This document shows, piece by piece, positions 1 through 11,867 of a DNA stretch of 64,000 nucleotides (positions are counted from its first letter, which is position 1; every line of letters begins with the position of its first letter). The position numbers were made by a program, and so were the translations under genes. The DNA is taken from NCBI GenBank assembly GCA_024734495.1, contig JALMQS010000841.1, positions 4,458,176 to 4,522,175 of the forward strand. The letters are read 5' to 3'. The DNA comes from Forficula auricularia (lineage: Eukaryota > Arthropoda > Insecta > Dermaptera > Forficulidae). The notes under the pieces are model-generated. The model had not been told where the DNA came from, did no database searches, and worked only from the letters and a program-made list of their open reading frames with translations.

Positions 1-113
1 GAATTCAGTAAAATCTTCCAAGACATTTTGACTCATGAGAAAGGATATCATTTAGGATACACGAGAAGAACAGATAGAACTTCTAAATTAACATTACGTT
101 CCTCTTGTGAATA

Positions 114-559
114 CAGTGAAACGCCTCAAATCCGAACCCAGTAAACCCGAATTCCCGGGAAATCCGAACGAGTTTTTTTTAACAAATTTAAGTTTGACAC
201 AAAAAAACTGCCTCATCAATTTTTCAAAACTGTTACGTGATGGCGTTCTTTTAAGGTTTTATCACATTGCAAAACTCTTCAATTTTGACACGATTTTTTT
301 CCAGTCACTGATTTTTGCTTTACCAACACAAAACTCGCCAGCCAACTTTGTCAAACTTTCCCCAGCGTCCTGACGATTTAAAGCTTTCAGTTTTTGTTCT
401 ATACGTACAAGAACTGTCTTTTCGTTTGCATGCAATAATTTAAAATCAAAACATTGATCAAAACCGTTCACTTAATTAAAAAAATTTCGGCTAATCCGAA
501 CAAATTGAAATCCGAACAGGCTACAGCCCCAATTAGTTCGGATTTGCGGGATTTCACTG
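114..559 (-). mobile_element. Deleted pogo/Tigger-like element, N-terminal half
   Basis: The termini are inverted repeats (CAGTGAAACGCCTCAAATCC at the left and its imperfect inverse at the right), with TA on both sides. TA plus a CAGTG-type end is the pogo/Tigger branch of Tc1/mariner. The interior holds the start of a transposase on the minus strand, listed separately, and lacks a DDE domain. It is therefore an internally deleted, non-autonomous copy. Three more copies with the same ends lie in the window. Confidence 0.8.
262..471 (-). pseudogene. pogo/Tigger transposase N-terminus (CENP-B-type HTH)
   Basis: This is a 69-residue frame inside the pogo-like element. Residues from about 23 onward (KLKALNRQDAGESLTKLAGE, then FCVGKAKISDWKK) match the layout of the N-terminal helix-turn-helix of pogo, jerky and CENP-B proteins: a leading helix, GES, KLA..F.VGK, then ISDWKK. 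In an intact transposase this domain binds the element's terminal repeats. The CENP-B/DDE parts that should follow are missing and the frame stops soon after the HTH, so it cannot encode a working transposase. The assignment rests on motif recognition; a family search of the 69 residues would settle it. Confidence 0.75.
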
Positions 560-561
560 TA

Positions 562-1313
562 TTTCGAAAATTCCAAAAGGCTTCTCTTATTTCCTCATAT
601 GAAAAAATTTGACTCATAAAAAGTTTCGCATTTTGTTATGATAAGGATTCAAGAAGATACATGTGAGGATTGACTCTAGAAGTGGAGAAATACCCAGGGT
701 GGGAATCGAAGCTTTTTGTAAGGGTCTTAAAGGATTGAAAGTTCTAGGACACGTCGATAACCGGTAGAGAATTCCATTATCTAGGAATCCTAAGGACGGC
801 GGAATCTTATGCTCGATATGATTCTAATTCGACCAAAGAAGGGCTGGATTATACTTTTAAAACGCACATTTTTTTCACCCCTATCATTAAAATATTTGCG
901 ATTTCTCTCAAACATAAAATGTGCAAATAAATATATTGCTTTATGCAAATATTTTAGATAAAACTATAGTATATATTTTTTATTTATATTTATAAAATAG
1001 GTCGAATAATAATTGCAAATGCATAAAACTGCAGATAATCAATAATTTCAATAAAAAGTCCAATTCGTATAATATTATCTTTGTTTGGCAAAAATGCTGT
1101 TTTGTTAATTGGAATTGCGTTCATTTTTTTTTAATCACCCTGAATCTGAATATTTTATTTTTAAAATTACATTAAATAAATAAAAATGTATTTTTATTCA
1201 ATTTTCATATGATTTAAAGCAAAACAATATCAAATAAATTTTGTTAATTTAAATTAAAAAATAGAAGCTTTGATTGCACAAGATGTTTTGATTTATTTTT
1301 CTAAAAATGTAAG
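562..1313. other. AT-rich spacer, nothing recognised
   Basis: No supported ORF, RNA gene or bounded repeat was seen on either strand. A/T runs dominate from about 840 to 1300. Confidence 0.5.
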
Positions 1314-1315
1314 TA

Positions 1316-1725
1316 CAGTGAAACCCCTCAAATCCGAACCCCAGAAATCCGAACGCAAAAAAGAGAGACTTATTTATTTAGTCATAAAACAATTATGTAT
1401 AAATTCTAAATTATAACCTTATTTTACATAATTAGTTGAAAAATTAACAAAAAATTACATTTAGTATACCTAACAAAGTGTAAATAATGTGTCTACATAC
1501 TTATGTCATCCAGGATTGAAAAACGGTAAAAGTTGGTTATTGAAATTCATTAGATTAATAACTTTGAAAAAACAATGAAATAATAATAGAAACACAAAAT
1601 ATCACTTAATCTTTCATTTAATATCAGTTATCTTCAATTGTCAAAGCTGCTTTCGACTAATCCGAACAAATTGAAATCCGAACAGGCTACAACCCCAATT
1701 AGCTCGGATTTGAGGGGTTTCACTG
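1316..1725. mobile_element. pogo-type MITE
   Basis: The ends CAGTGAAACCCCTCAAATCC and its inverse are flanked by TA at 1314-1315 and 1726-1727. The interior has no ORF. The element at 13793-14183 is the same family in the opposite orientation, with recognisably homologous interiors. Confidence 0.85.
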
Positions 1726-1727
1726 TA

Positions 1728-2229
1728 CTTACATACTTATACTTTCTAAAATACAAACTGAACTAACACTCATCGAATTTATGTGCCAAACATTGCTACT
1801 TATCGAGTCATTAAGTAAAGTAAGGGTAAAATGTTTGACATTTATTTGAGTAGACGTAACTTTTATTGTTTACTCCCTTGAGAATAATTTCAATCGTAAA
1901 ATTTAGATATTCTGATGTTTAGTTTAAACTTTATGAATAACCTCGCGAGATTAAATATATAATGAACTTTCTCATTCAAATATATTACTATTTTTAATTA
2001 TTAATATTTGGACTGTTTCAAAATAAATAAAAAGACACCCTATATTTGTGTTGAAACTTTTGTGGTCAGCTTGTTGATTTTTTGGTTCGGATTACTCATT
2101 ATGTAAATAAAAAATATTTAATTAAATACTTGGTATTTATTGTTTAACGTAAAAAGATGAATTTCTCTCTATCAACAGTTATTGACTCTAAAAGTTCGAA
2201 TAAAAAAATAAATCAAAATAATAATAATT
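1728..2229. other. AT-rich spacer
   Basis: No gene or bounded element was recognised. The sequence is A/T-rich with short homopolymers. Confidence 0.5.
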
Positions 2230-2241
2230 AAGTAATACTTG

Positions 2242-2413
2242 CTTGGGGGGTCGATGAGAGCTAGGCGGTAGCGTGACAGCGAGCTAACCAGGAGACCCGG
2301 GTTCGAATCCGACTCGAGGCAGCCAGCCAAAATCTGACCCCGGGGGTAGAGACAAATTTTAAAAATATATCTGGTATCGTAATTAGGCTTATAACTAGAA
2401 AGGCCAAAAAAAA
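2242..2413 (+). mobile_element. tRNA-derived SINE, family 1
   Basis: An A-box-like segment (AGCTAGGCGGTAGCG) is followed by a B box (GGTTCGAATCC), a tRNA-unrelated body and an A-rich tail. A perfect 12-bp TSD, AAGTAATACTTG, lies at 2230-2241 and 2414-2425. Two more copies are at 43378-43577 (+) and about 27757-27949 (-). SINEs of this sort are transcribed by RNA polymerase III and moved by a LINE reverse transcriptase. Confidence 0.88.
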
Positions 2414-2520
2414 AAGTAATACTTGACAGGTAGTTGAAGATGGGTTTTTAGTTAAACTAGCCATTGTATAAATTGAAAATCATTTGAAATTTTGTCAATA
2501 GACTTGATAAGTATATAAGC

Positions 2521-3550
2521 CAGGGCTGTCCAACCCGCGAGCCGCGGGCCGCATGCGGCCAAGCACTGCAATCATTGTGGCCCAACATAAAATCATAAAC
2601 TCGCTTAAAACATTGAGATTTATATATAGAGATATATTTATTCCCTTTTTTGAAATATGAATGTACATTTGTACAATACGTGAAGCTTTCTTCAAAAGTA
2701 AAATTCACTAAAAGCAAAATTATAAGCTCAACTTATCTATATAAGATAAAAAAAAATAATGGAGTTTCGAATATTTAAAAAATTTTCTTCTCTCATATTT
2801 TAATTTTCTAAAATATTTATTATTTCATGAGACAAGGAATTGGTGTTTTCTAGAACAATCACAATTAATTGATAATTTCTCTCCCCGACTAAAACTTGTC
2901 AGACTTGTCTTTTAGATCTTTCCACATTCTTACATGTCAATAGATAATGAATAGTCATGAATTATTATATCCGTGACCCTTTTAAAAAATTAACAAAGAA
3001 TTGGGTTTTCTAGAACAATCACAATTAATTGATAATTTCTCTCCCGGACTAAAACTTGTCAGAACTTGTCATTTAATCTTTGCACGATCTTACATGTCAA
3101 TAGATAATGAATAGTCAGGGACTATTATATCCGTGACCCTTTTAAGAAATAAATTATCATTCCTCATATTCTTCTTTAATCCCATTCGATTTAAACCAGG
3201 GCTATCCAACCCGTGGTCCATTTACAGTCATAAAATTAAGAAAAATTGAATATTGTCTCTTTATTAGAATTTTATATTAATTATCTAGCCAGGAAAAAAT
3301 ATAAACAAATACTAGTACATAATATCACTTTTTCTAAGTATGTAGGTGTGTGTTTACATTTTCGAGAAGCTCTTTTCAAGTATAAAATTTACGAAAAGTA
3401 AAATTAGAAGCTCACTATGAGCTAAAAAAATAAAAAAGTTCTTATTTCTACATTAACAAATATCAATATAATTATAATATTTTATCCGCGGTCCGAGACA
3501 ATTTTTTCTTCAAATTTGGCCCGTGTAAGCCAAAAGGTTAGCCACCCCTG
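2521..3550. mobile_element. Composite hAT-like non-autonomous element
   Basis: The left end CAGGGCTGTCCAACCCGCG and right end GGTTAGCCACCCCTG form hAT-type inverted termini. They are flanked by a perfect 8-bp TSD ATATAAGC (2513-2520 and 3551-3558), the hAT duplication length. A second CAGGGCTATCCAACCCG end lies inside at 3197, so a related element is nested or fused with it. The interior holds a tandem duplication of about 150 bp (near 2843-2990 and 3003-3150). No transposase frame is present. A relative lies on the minus strand at 30519-31330. Confidence 0.82.
2843..3150. repeat. Two-unit tandem duplication inside the hAT-like element
   Basis: Both units contain TTTTCTAGAACAATCACAAT, a TTGATAATTTCTCTCCC segment, ACATGTCAATAGATAATGAA and TATATCCGTGACCCTTTTAA in the same order. 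The same pair of units appears inverted at about 31000-31315, so the duplication predates the spread of this element. Confidence 0.8.
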
Positions 3551-3819
3551 ATATAAGCAACTGATTACAAAAATTTCGTAAGCTTTTAAGTAATTACCTT
3601 ATCTTGGTATCAATTATACTGTGTTATGTATATAGGTAACTTAACTTTGGTGAAAGCTAAAACGTCTTATCTCTAAGAAAAATTTCATTTTATTTTTAAA
3701 CCTACCCTAAAAACAGATTCTCATTCTTGTAATTATATTCACTGATCTGTAACATTTCCACGCAAGAATAAACATCCTAAGCATTTTACTAATTTTTTTA
3801 TGTTTTGCATATTTTCATT
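3551..3819. other. Spacer, nothing recognised
   Basis: AT-rich sequence after the 8-bp duplication, with no ORF or repeat boundary seen. Confidence 0.4.
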
Positions 3820-4330
3820 TTCATTGACGATATTCATAGGTTGTGGGCAGGCATGCAGATTTGCGGTTGTGCCTCTCATTAATGGATTGGATCAAATGGC
3901 CCGCCCCCTGCGAGGGGGTTCGGGTTGACTGACCAGGGGGATTGCTAATGTCCAGCAATAGGGTGGACCAACATGCCTGCTTGGCATCCAAATCGATTCG
4001 TATTAAATGGTCCAAACGGTTCACTACAAAAGTGCAAAGTCAAAGAGAATCATCAATGATACATAAATATGCAAAAATCCGCCCCCCTCTGTTCATACGA
4101 TTGTAGCCAGCATCCGGCAAAATCCATTCCAAACGGAGCCCATCCAACAGATGCACATCAAATGGAGGCCGAAATCAATTAAATGAAATTTAATTTGCAG
4201 CCAGGCGTTATTATCTATCTACACATCCACAAACAATTTGTAAATACTGCCTCCACGAAGAGAAGATTATATTATTATGTACAGGCACGATTCCCCTTGT
4301 CTAGCTATTATTATCAACATTTTAACAAAT
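3820..4330. other. GC-richer unique island 1
   Basis: Composition changes sharply from the flanks and no repeat seen elsewhere in the window enters it. The 67-codon minus frame at 3821-4024 matches nothing I know. The island contains homeodomain-type TAAT/ATTA cores and a GGCGTTATTATC segment. Conserved non-coding DNA is an inference; an unannotated exon is possible but unsupported. Confidence 0.35.
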
Positions 4331-4430
4331 CCCTTTGAACGTTAATTCGAAATCCGAAACTTGTCTCCCTTCAATTCAGAAGAGACATCAAATCCAATTT
4401 TTTTTTGAAGGGTTGAAATAAAAAAAATAA

Positions 4431-4910
4431 GCTGACGTGTTCTGATGTGGCCATCCACTTGACTTTACCATACAACCTGGCCCCTCACTTATATTTGATA
4501 TTTAATAAAATTACTTCTGGGGTCCCAATGATTATGTATACAAAATTTGGTTGAGTTTGGTAAATGGCCAAGATTTTCATTTTTTGACCCTGCAACCCCT
4601 TCCCCCCATTTTGGGCGGTTAGTTTTTGCATTTTTAGACTTCTGGGTTCCCACTGATTATGTATACAAGAATTTGGTTGAGTTTGCTCAAACGGCCTAGA
4701 TTTCTAATTTGTAACCCCCTCCCCCCTTAATTCTTGGGTCGATATGCACCAAAATCTAATCAGCTCTTAATCTCAATGGACCAAAACTATGTGTGAAATT
4801 TGGTTTCGATATTCACACTAGTTTTTAGGCTAGCTCGTCCACAAAATTTGGTAACACACAGACTAACTAACAGACATTTTGACAAAACAATTATTATCTC
4901 GAAAAATATA
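4431..4910 (-). repeat. R-family repeat, 5'-truncated copy
   Basis: Reverse-strand copy of the 720-bp family at 48519-49238. It starts at the family's 3' end (GCTGACGTGTTCTGATGTGG in plus-strand reading) and runs to its TCGAGATAATAATTG region. A 13-bp sequence AT(A)8TAA occurs at 4418-4430 and 4911-4923, which may be a TSD, although it is low-complexity. Confidence 0.7.
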
Positions 4911-4923
4911 ATAAAAAAAATAA

Positions 4924-5865
4924 AAAATAAATAAAATAATAAAAAATATAAAAAAATAGAGTCATAAATGAAAGAAACTTCGAATATTTAGAGTAAGTAC
5001 TTACACAGTACAACTAATGGAAATGAATGCGTGCTGTACTTTTGGTTGCATACCTTGCAGGCAACAAGTAGGATGTCTATCCTCTTTGAATGTAACCATA
5101 GAAAATATTTAATTTGTTTATAGTTAAAATCTTGAACTAACTAATCTTGAGTACCATAACTTGAGGGCTAAATTAAAATTCTCGTTATAAAAGATAAATA
5201 TTTTAACATTCCATTTATTATAACATCTCAAAGAAATTTTTTTAACTAACATTAAAATACTTGTGTAAATAACTATTTAAGTGTTGTATATTTTAATGAA
5301 TTTAATTTAACAACTATAATAAATAAAAAAACTTTTCTCACTCACATCACTGAAATTAAATCGCGACAATTTCGTCTCCGTGACAACACGCTTTAGTTTT
5401 TATGAGCGGCGTTAAAATTTCCGTCGAGGGTTTCGCTCCCTCTTCTATAAACTGCAGCAAATAATATATTAACCAGTACATTTTTTTCTTTTACTCTGTA
5501 ATAACTAATTTAAATTTCAACCATATATAAATGTTAGAAACTTTTATCCATAAAATAATTAATTAATTTACTTTTCAAAGAATTATTTGCTTTAAATTTC
5601 ATAAGTTTTCATAGACTATTAAAATTGTCGTTGGAGTTTGAAATTATAACTTTTAGTTTATTTGTTTTTTCAAAAAATTATTAAAATAGTTTGACTAAAC
5701 TGTTTTTACTTACATTTAATAAAACACCTTTTTTGAGAAAACAAGGTTCTCTCTAGATTAGGGACAGTCACTTAAAATAAGGCCCCGTAGTCATGCCCCC
5801 TTTTTTAATATAGGGGTTTGGGGAGAGCGAAACTTAACGAAGGGAGTTAAAATATATTTTTTTCG
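4924..5865. other. AT-rich spacer
   Basis: No gene or bounded repeat was recognised. A small GC-richer patch (about 5345-5455) contains CGTTAAAATTTCCGTCGAGG. Confidence 0.4.
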
Positions 5866-6395
5866 AGATATGTATATAAAATACTTTCGTATTTTCCGCT
5901 TCCTAATCACTTTAGATTTATTCCAAAGTTGGTAACAGCTTGTATCTTATAACTTACCTAGAGACAAATCATTTATTTCCATTTTTCAATGTCAAAAATA
6001 CAAATTGCATAAATACTATATTCATATTTTAATCTATATAATTATTGACTATAAAAATCGATTTGTTTAAGATAAGATATTTTAATTAATTGTACATATC
6101 ATTCGTAAATATATTTTAATTTAATAAATTAATTATTTCAGCAACACATCCGTTTATAGTCATTTAAAATACCTCTTAGGTTAGAAAGACACATCGATTT
6201 TTATAGTCAATAATTATATATAGATTATAATATTAATATAGTATTTATGCAATTTGTATTTGGACATTGGAAAATGGAAATAAATGATTTGTTCTAGGTA
6301 AGTTATAAGATGCAAGTTGTTACAACCTTTAGAATAAATCTAAAGTGAGTAGGAAGCGGGAAATACGAAAGTATTTTATATGTATTTCATGAAAT
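5866..6395. repeat. Fold-back element, arms of about 200 bp
   Basis: The left arm (about 5866-6065) and right arm (about 6198-6395) are inverted copies. The outer parts read ATAAAATACTTTCGTATTTT and AATACGAAAGTATTTTAT, the inner parts ATTATTGACTATAAAAATCG and CGATTTTTATAGTCAATAAT. The loop is about 130 bp of A/T. There is no ORF. It is a fold-back MITE of unassigned superfamily. Confidence 0.8.
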
Positions 6396-7811
6396 AAATT
6401 TTTCATTCAAATATCTATTTTCAAAATTTAATTGTTTGGGTTTGGGGATTGATTAAGGATCCACTAGTGAAAGTTGAGATAAAGGGTCGCCATTTTTCAA
6501 ATATTCTAACCTGACTAAAATTAATTAATTTCAAAATATACCATTTGGGAAATAAAAGCAATAAAATAATTTAACTTCCTCAAAATGTTATACACAATTT
6601 AATCACACATTCTATAAAGCAATGATCTTTTTAACTATTTGATTAATTAATTCATTGCATCAGTGAATCTTCAGTTGACACGAAAAATTGACTGTTTGAT
6701 TCATCCATAATCCAGACTATAAAATTTTCACTTTTAAATTATTGGTAATGTTACTTTACGTAAACAAATTATTCTATGCTTTAATTAGGCTATAATAAAT
6801 AAAAGCGATTAGAAATATAATAATTTAAATAGCTAATTTACTTGTATAAAATATAAAAATATATATCTACTTTTATTTCAGTACAATTAAGAATAATCAG
6901 CTGCCAATTTAAATTTGAAACTAATTTCACTGTATACATACATCATTATAATACACCTACCTATTACTTTGTATTACTATATTGACTTTTAATTAAGATT
7001 CAATATGTTAACTAGGTACATGTTACATAGGTAGAAATTTTTCTTTTAATTGAATTGAAAATAAATAATTGTGCCATCATATATATTTTTACGTTTTAAT
7101 AAAATTTTGAGATTTTTCGAGTTTTTTTAATAAAAATGGGCCTTGTAATAATGATTTTTTTATAAATAAAATAAGGAAAGATTTGTGATAAAATAATAGT
7201 TAAACTAAGTAAAAATTTTTAAAAATTTGTATGATAATTCTCTGGAAAAATTTTTATATTTTCATGACCAAATAACGATAAATAATTAAACCGATGCCAA
7301 CAAGGTATTTTACTTCTTTCATCCCCGACTAATAAATCCCAAAACCGTGAATCTAAATGTCTTTTATGACTCTTCGTTTGTTAATTGGGGATTTCTAGGT
7401 CGAAATCACTAGGGCAGATTTTAAATTCAAAATTATTTATGAGGAACTATATTTTTTTCAAGTTTTTTTTTTCAAAGTCGTTATAGTATATAATTTTAAA
7501 TAATTGAAGCGCGTAAATTTGAATAATTTCTATGATTCAGTCTGCGAATTTTTCAGTTCAATAAATCATTTCATTATTATTATTATTATTTTTTTTAAGG
7601 AAATAATATATAATGTTGCACTCTTTACATAAAATAAAATTGACTATAATTTAATCACCAATTGTGAGTTGGTGCTGTTTTCTTCATTTTGATTTATAAA
7701 GAAAAATAATTATAAATATACCAATGAATTTATTTGTAAATCAAAATTGACTAACACTTACTCCCGATTGAGATCTAAGCCGCTTTATGAAAATACATAT
7801 TTTATTGTAGT
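6396..7811. other. AT-rich spacer, nothing recognised
   Basis: No supported ORF, RNA or bounded element. A short ATT repeat run lies near 7574-7590. Confidence 0.5.
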
Positions 7812-8498
7812 TTAAGGACGTTCCCTAATATAGCTCAGAAGAAGTTCGCTCTTACCTCTACTCTCACATGCGTAGAAAGGCAAAAATATTTTCACTGCGT
7901 CGTTTCTCGGATCTGGCAACATTGCATTCTTACCGACGCTAAAAGACAAAGAATAAAAAAATACACTTCATAAATCAGCTCAATGTGAAATTCCAGATGA
8001 GAACAGTATAGTTAGGCTGAGAGAATTAGCTAAAAATCTCAAATGCACCAGCTGGAGAAGTTTTTTAGATATGGAGAAATTAAGTGATTTTAGTGCGACG
8101 TTGCCAAGTCGCTATCTTTCACTTACCACGTGCCATGAGAGAAAAAAATGAAAACCATCACAAATACCTAACTTTTAACATTTTTTATACAAAACGAATA
8201 CCGCTTGATACAATTATTTTAACAGAAAAATATTTGTTATATCTTCAGTTAATGATTCTCAGTTTTTCAAAATAATTTCAAGAAAAATACTATTCTTATT
8301 TAATGAAACAGTCGCTTTAACATCAATCGGGATAGGGTTCGCGGCTTAAATATTCAAATTTCAATGGTCAATATTTACAAATTTAGTGCCGCAAGGACTA
8401 TTGAAAAAATTTCTACGTATAAAGGACACTTATAAATATGTAAATTCAAAGTTTTAAAAGAATTTCAAGAAAATCGATTTATTAGGGAACGTCCTTAA
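7812..8498. mobile_element. TTAA-bounded non-autonomous element, type a
   Basis: The ends are exact inverses, TTAAGGACGTTCCCTAATA and TATTAGGGAACGTCCTTAA, both including TTAA. TTAA duplication is typical of the piggyBac and Kolobok superfamilies. The 63-codon frame at 8084-8275 matches no transposase and is probably chance. Confidence 0.82.
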
Positions 8499-8559
8499 GT
8501 GAAAAAGATAAAAAAATTCTATTTTTTGATTGAAATTTTCGAATAATTAACCTTCTAGT

Positions 8560-9060
8560 TCTATTGGGTAATAGTTCTCTTCGTTTGAATAGCTTTAGCT
8601 TAAACCTGTTAATTATTATCTAGATAGCCATTATTATGGAATCCATTAAGAGGGGAAAGCGTATAGTATATTACATCTCATATGAAATCCGGATAATGAA
8701 CATTTTTATGATCAAATGAACATAAAAAAAGGTGGGAAAAGTAATACTTTAGGATCAAGTTTTACATCTGGCTATCAGTGAAACGGGGAATTCGCTGAAA
8801 GTGAAAACGAAAATGGAGTATGCGAAGGGATGATATCATAGTTATAATAAATAAGTGTTTGAATCTAATCAATAGAGTGATAACGCTTAAGAGTTGTGGG
8901 AATGTCGGTATTTGATGGATCTCCATCAAAAACAGCGAGTCAATGATCGATAAACATGATAGCTTTAGACAATTACGTTGAGACCATAAAAAAAGACGAT
9001 CCCGTTTTATTAACATCTATAATGGGGGTTTAATCGATTGCCTTTTCATCTTTATGAGAT
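8560..9060. other. Unique island 2, unrecognised
   Basis: Non-repetitive within the window and richer in mixed-composition motifs than the flanks (for example AATCAATAGAGTGATAACGC and ATTTGATGGATCTCCATC). The 84-codon minus frame at 8762-9016 is not recognisable. Candidate regulatory sequence only. Confidence 0.3.
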
Positions 9061-9933
9061 TTCAAAATTGAATTTTTTTGGTAAAATAAATAAATAGAAC
9101 CATTCAGAATTTAGAATTTAAATCTGAATACACTTCTCTGAATTATGATTATTTTCTAAAGGTTGGTCAAAAACTCTAGAAAATGGTCAAAAATATTATT
9201 CTTTCTTAGTGATTGTTAAGGAAGTTGTTTCGCAATAATACTAGCAAAAAGTTATAGAACAGACAATAAGGATTCATAATTAATAAGCCCAAAACTTTTT
9301 GCTGTTTATGTACCGATTCTAGCCAATCCGTGCTCGTTTGACAAATCTGGCACCATTGTAAGAGATTGAATATTTTTATATTAAAATGATAGATAAAATA
9401 CATTTTAAAAGTTAAAAAATTTCTATAAAAATCGTTTTGTTATTTTTTAACAAATGTAATCAACGCCTACGTTACACCTTATGAAAATTATAATTTTGAA
9501 AAAATCTAGCGCATGCGCGCTTTATACATCTTTCGCTGGTTAAATAAATGCGCTGTTGCCAAATTGTTTTTAGTGTAAATTTTTTTATACATTTTTCATT
9601 ATTTATTCATTATTATCTCAGAAACTGTGTTGTAACTATAAATCAAAATTGTCTTAAAATATGTATTGGTTATTGTTTAATATTGGTTTAGTTTTTTATA
9701 AAAATGGTAAGAAGGGTTTCTTAGTTATAATTAAATATGTTAGTAAATTTTCCGATATTCCGTATAGTGCAATGTATAAGAGTCTGAAAAACTATATTTT
9801 TGAAATTTAATATCTCCGGAACTATATTGTTCATAAATTTCGTTTTGCCACCAATCGATGCAGAAGTATTTAAATAATAATCTGTCTAAATTTCAAAAAA
9901 TCCTAAGAAAACTAATTTGGCGAAACAACTACC
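9061..9933. other. AT-rich spacer
   Basis: No supported feature. A GCGCATGCGCGC segment at about 9511 is the only GC-rich spot. Confidence 0.4.
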
Positions 9934-10450
9934 TTAAGGTAATACTTTCACAAATGCAAAAATTCAAGAAGTCTTTGAAACTTGGAATATAAGTCATTAA
10001 AAGTATAATAAACACACTGTTAAAATTTGAAGACTATTTACCAGTTTACCAGACCAAACATGAAATAATTGCAATTAAAAATGAAATTTTTTTACATATG
10101 GAGGATAGGGAAAGGGTGGGGAAATGATCATTATTTTATTTATTTTTTTCATTGAAGGACTTTCACCATCTTAATGAAAAACTAAAATTTGTTAGAATAA
10201 TATTTTCGGAGTAAGTTAAAAAAAAATTATTTACTTCGTAGTTTTGATAAAAAATAAAAACAAAACATATTTGGGCGATTATTTTTAGTGGAGGGGATAT
10301 AAGAACAATCTCTTGGAAACGATCCATTCATATAGAGGTAATAGTAGTGTGAGTGGTACAGTCAAAAACATAACCTCAACCGTTCATATGTATAGAGTGG
10401 TTTTGAGGCTAAAACTTTTTGTGTGGATTGTCGCGAAAGAACTACCTTAA
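9934..10450. mobile_element. TTAA-bounded element, type b, copy 1
   Basis: Begins TTAAGGTAATACTTTCACAA and ends GTCGCGAAAGAACTACCTTAA read on the plus strand without its first base. Terminal repeats are TTAAGGTAGTTCTTTC-like. The interior, which includes TTGAAGGACTTTCACCATCT and ATTTGGGCGATTATTTTTAG, is shared with copies at 23489-23938 and 35174-35712. No transposase frame. Confidence 0.88.
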
Positions 10451-10484
10451 ATAAAATTGAGGCCAATATCTCTGTCTAATATAT

Positions 10485-10711
10485 CAGGGCTGCCCACAGG
10501 CAGTATGGGTCTTAAGACGCAGAGTGCGTCATTGAAATTTGTGGGGGGGGGGGGGGGGGGGGTTGAAAATTGTTGCCTTTTAAAATTATATGCTAAAATT
10601 AAAAACGGTCAAGTCTTATAATTCAACAAAAGGTAATATAAAGCTCTTCTAATAGAAGTGGATAAAATAAAGGGGGGGGTGCTTGCTTGAAACTGCGGGA
10701 GGGCACCCCTG
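10485..10711. mobile_element. hAT-like MITE with internal poly-G
   Basis: Ends CAGGGCTGCCCACAGG and GGGCACCCCTG, with AATATAT on both sides (10478-10484 and 10712-10718), close to the 8-bp hAT duplication. The interior carries a run of 20 G (10543-10562) and a second G run near 10671-10680. Confidence 0.6.
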
Positions 10712-10781
10712 AATATATTTTTATTTAGTCTTCTGCAATGTTTCAAATCCTAAACCATACCCTATAATTTTATTTGATAGG

Positions 10782-10816
10782 GACTATAGTTTCAAAGATT
10801 AGACCTTCATCTTCAG
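10782..10816 (-). ncRNA. Hammerhead-like core (CTGAAGA...GAAAC TATA GTC)
   Basis: On the minus strand CTGAAGA is followed by T, a 6-bp stem allowing G-U (GAAGGT/ATCTTT, loop CTA), GAAAC, TATA and GTC. The order matches a type-I hammerhead with a minimal stem III. No clear stem I. Related to the pair at 15850-16060. Confidence 0.5.
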
Positions 10817-10829
10817 TCTTTCTTATATT

Positions 10830-11270
10830 TAGTTTCTATACATAAGTACTTTTCAAATGAAATGATTTACATTTTTAAAATTCCGGTTTCGATTGAAAGC
10901 TTCCTTCTGACTGTTTAATAATTAAAAATTAGGAAATTAACTCGTAGAATTAGAGGGAAAAACAAATAATTCATGTGGATATTTATTATAATTTTAGAGA
11001 AAGGTAAATTTAATTTACTAAACTTTTGTTGGAACTTCACCGAAGAAATTTAATTTTTCTTAAAATTTGTATTTTACTTAAGAAGATAAGACTTAGAAAA
11101 TTGTTTCAAAGAAAAAAATATTTATATTATTCAGAAGACACAAACTTGAATTTCTTTTTTCTACTTAAAAAACATCCAACACTGAATCACGAATACACAA
11201 AGATTGAAGATCAATGAGATACATTTCAAAAGTATTATTATTATTTTAGAGAAACAACGATTTGAATGAT
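10830..11270. other. AT-rich spacer
   Basis: No supported feature; short plus-strand frames here look like chance. Confidence 0.4.
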
Positions 11271-11274
11271 TGTA

Positions 11275-11640
11275 AATAGAATTTGATGTTCTGACAGAGG
11301 ACCCATGAAATATCCACACTTGCCGGTCAGGAAGTGGTTGGTAAATATAGTTGACGGCGACCAAAAGACGACGCCATTGAGCCGAATAAATGGACCAAAC
11401 CACGGATCGGGGGGGTCTCTTTGAAAGGGGCCCAGCCAGCCAGCCACCATACGGGCCTGATGGAATTACACTATACAAGCGACATCGAATACATTTTAAC
11501 GGGAAAATATGGCTTCCTAGAGAAAGCCAAGGGCTAATGGGGGTGGATACAAGTGCAAGGGTACGCACACAACACATAGGCGTAAATAATCTGATAAGCC
11601 CTGGGTTCCCTCTATGATAGCCGAGAACAGAAAGCACCAA
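11275..11640. other. GC-richer unique island 3, with a long minus-strand open frame
   Basis: A minus-strand frame of 159 codons (11161-11640) crosses this island. The protein has no motif I recognise, its C-terminal third is A/T-driven hydrophobic residues from the AT flank, and a 75-codon frame is open on the other strand. Locally raised GC explains the lack of stops. I treat it as non-coding unique DNA, possibly regulatory, and do not exclude an exon. Confidence 0.35.
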
Positions 11641-11867
11641 CTAAAAAATTATATTCTTTCAGGGTAAACTATTATTTTTTATTAAAATAAATCAAAAGAT
11701 AATGAAAGATACTCTCTAGGGATGATTGCTTTTCTTTGAAATATTTCCATCGCGTGCCAATTCGCTCTTTATCAATTGTGTTTTCATTTTAAATAAATAG
11801 AACCAATAAGCCATCATGACGAAAATATCCTTCTCACTCATATTCAAAGGGAAATTATATAATAAGA

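Noticed and set aside
11161..11640. 159-codon minus-strand frame as a protein gene
   Set aside because: It crosses a composition boundary, has an open frame on the opposite strand and shows no domain. Kept only as an open-frame note within the island.
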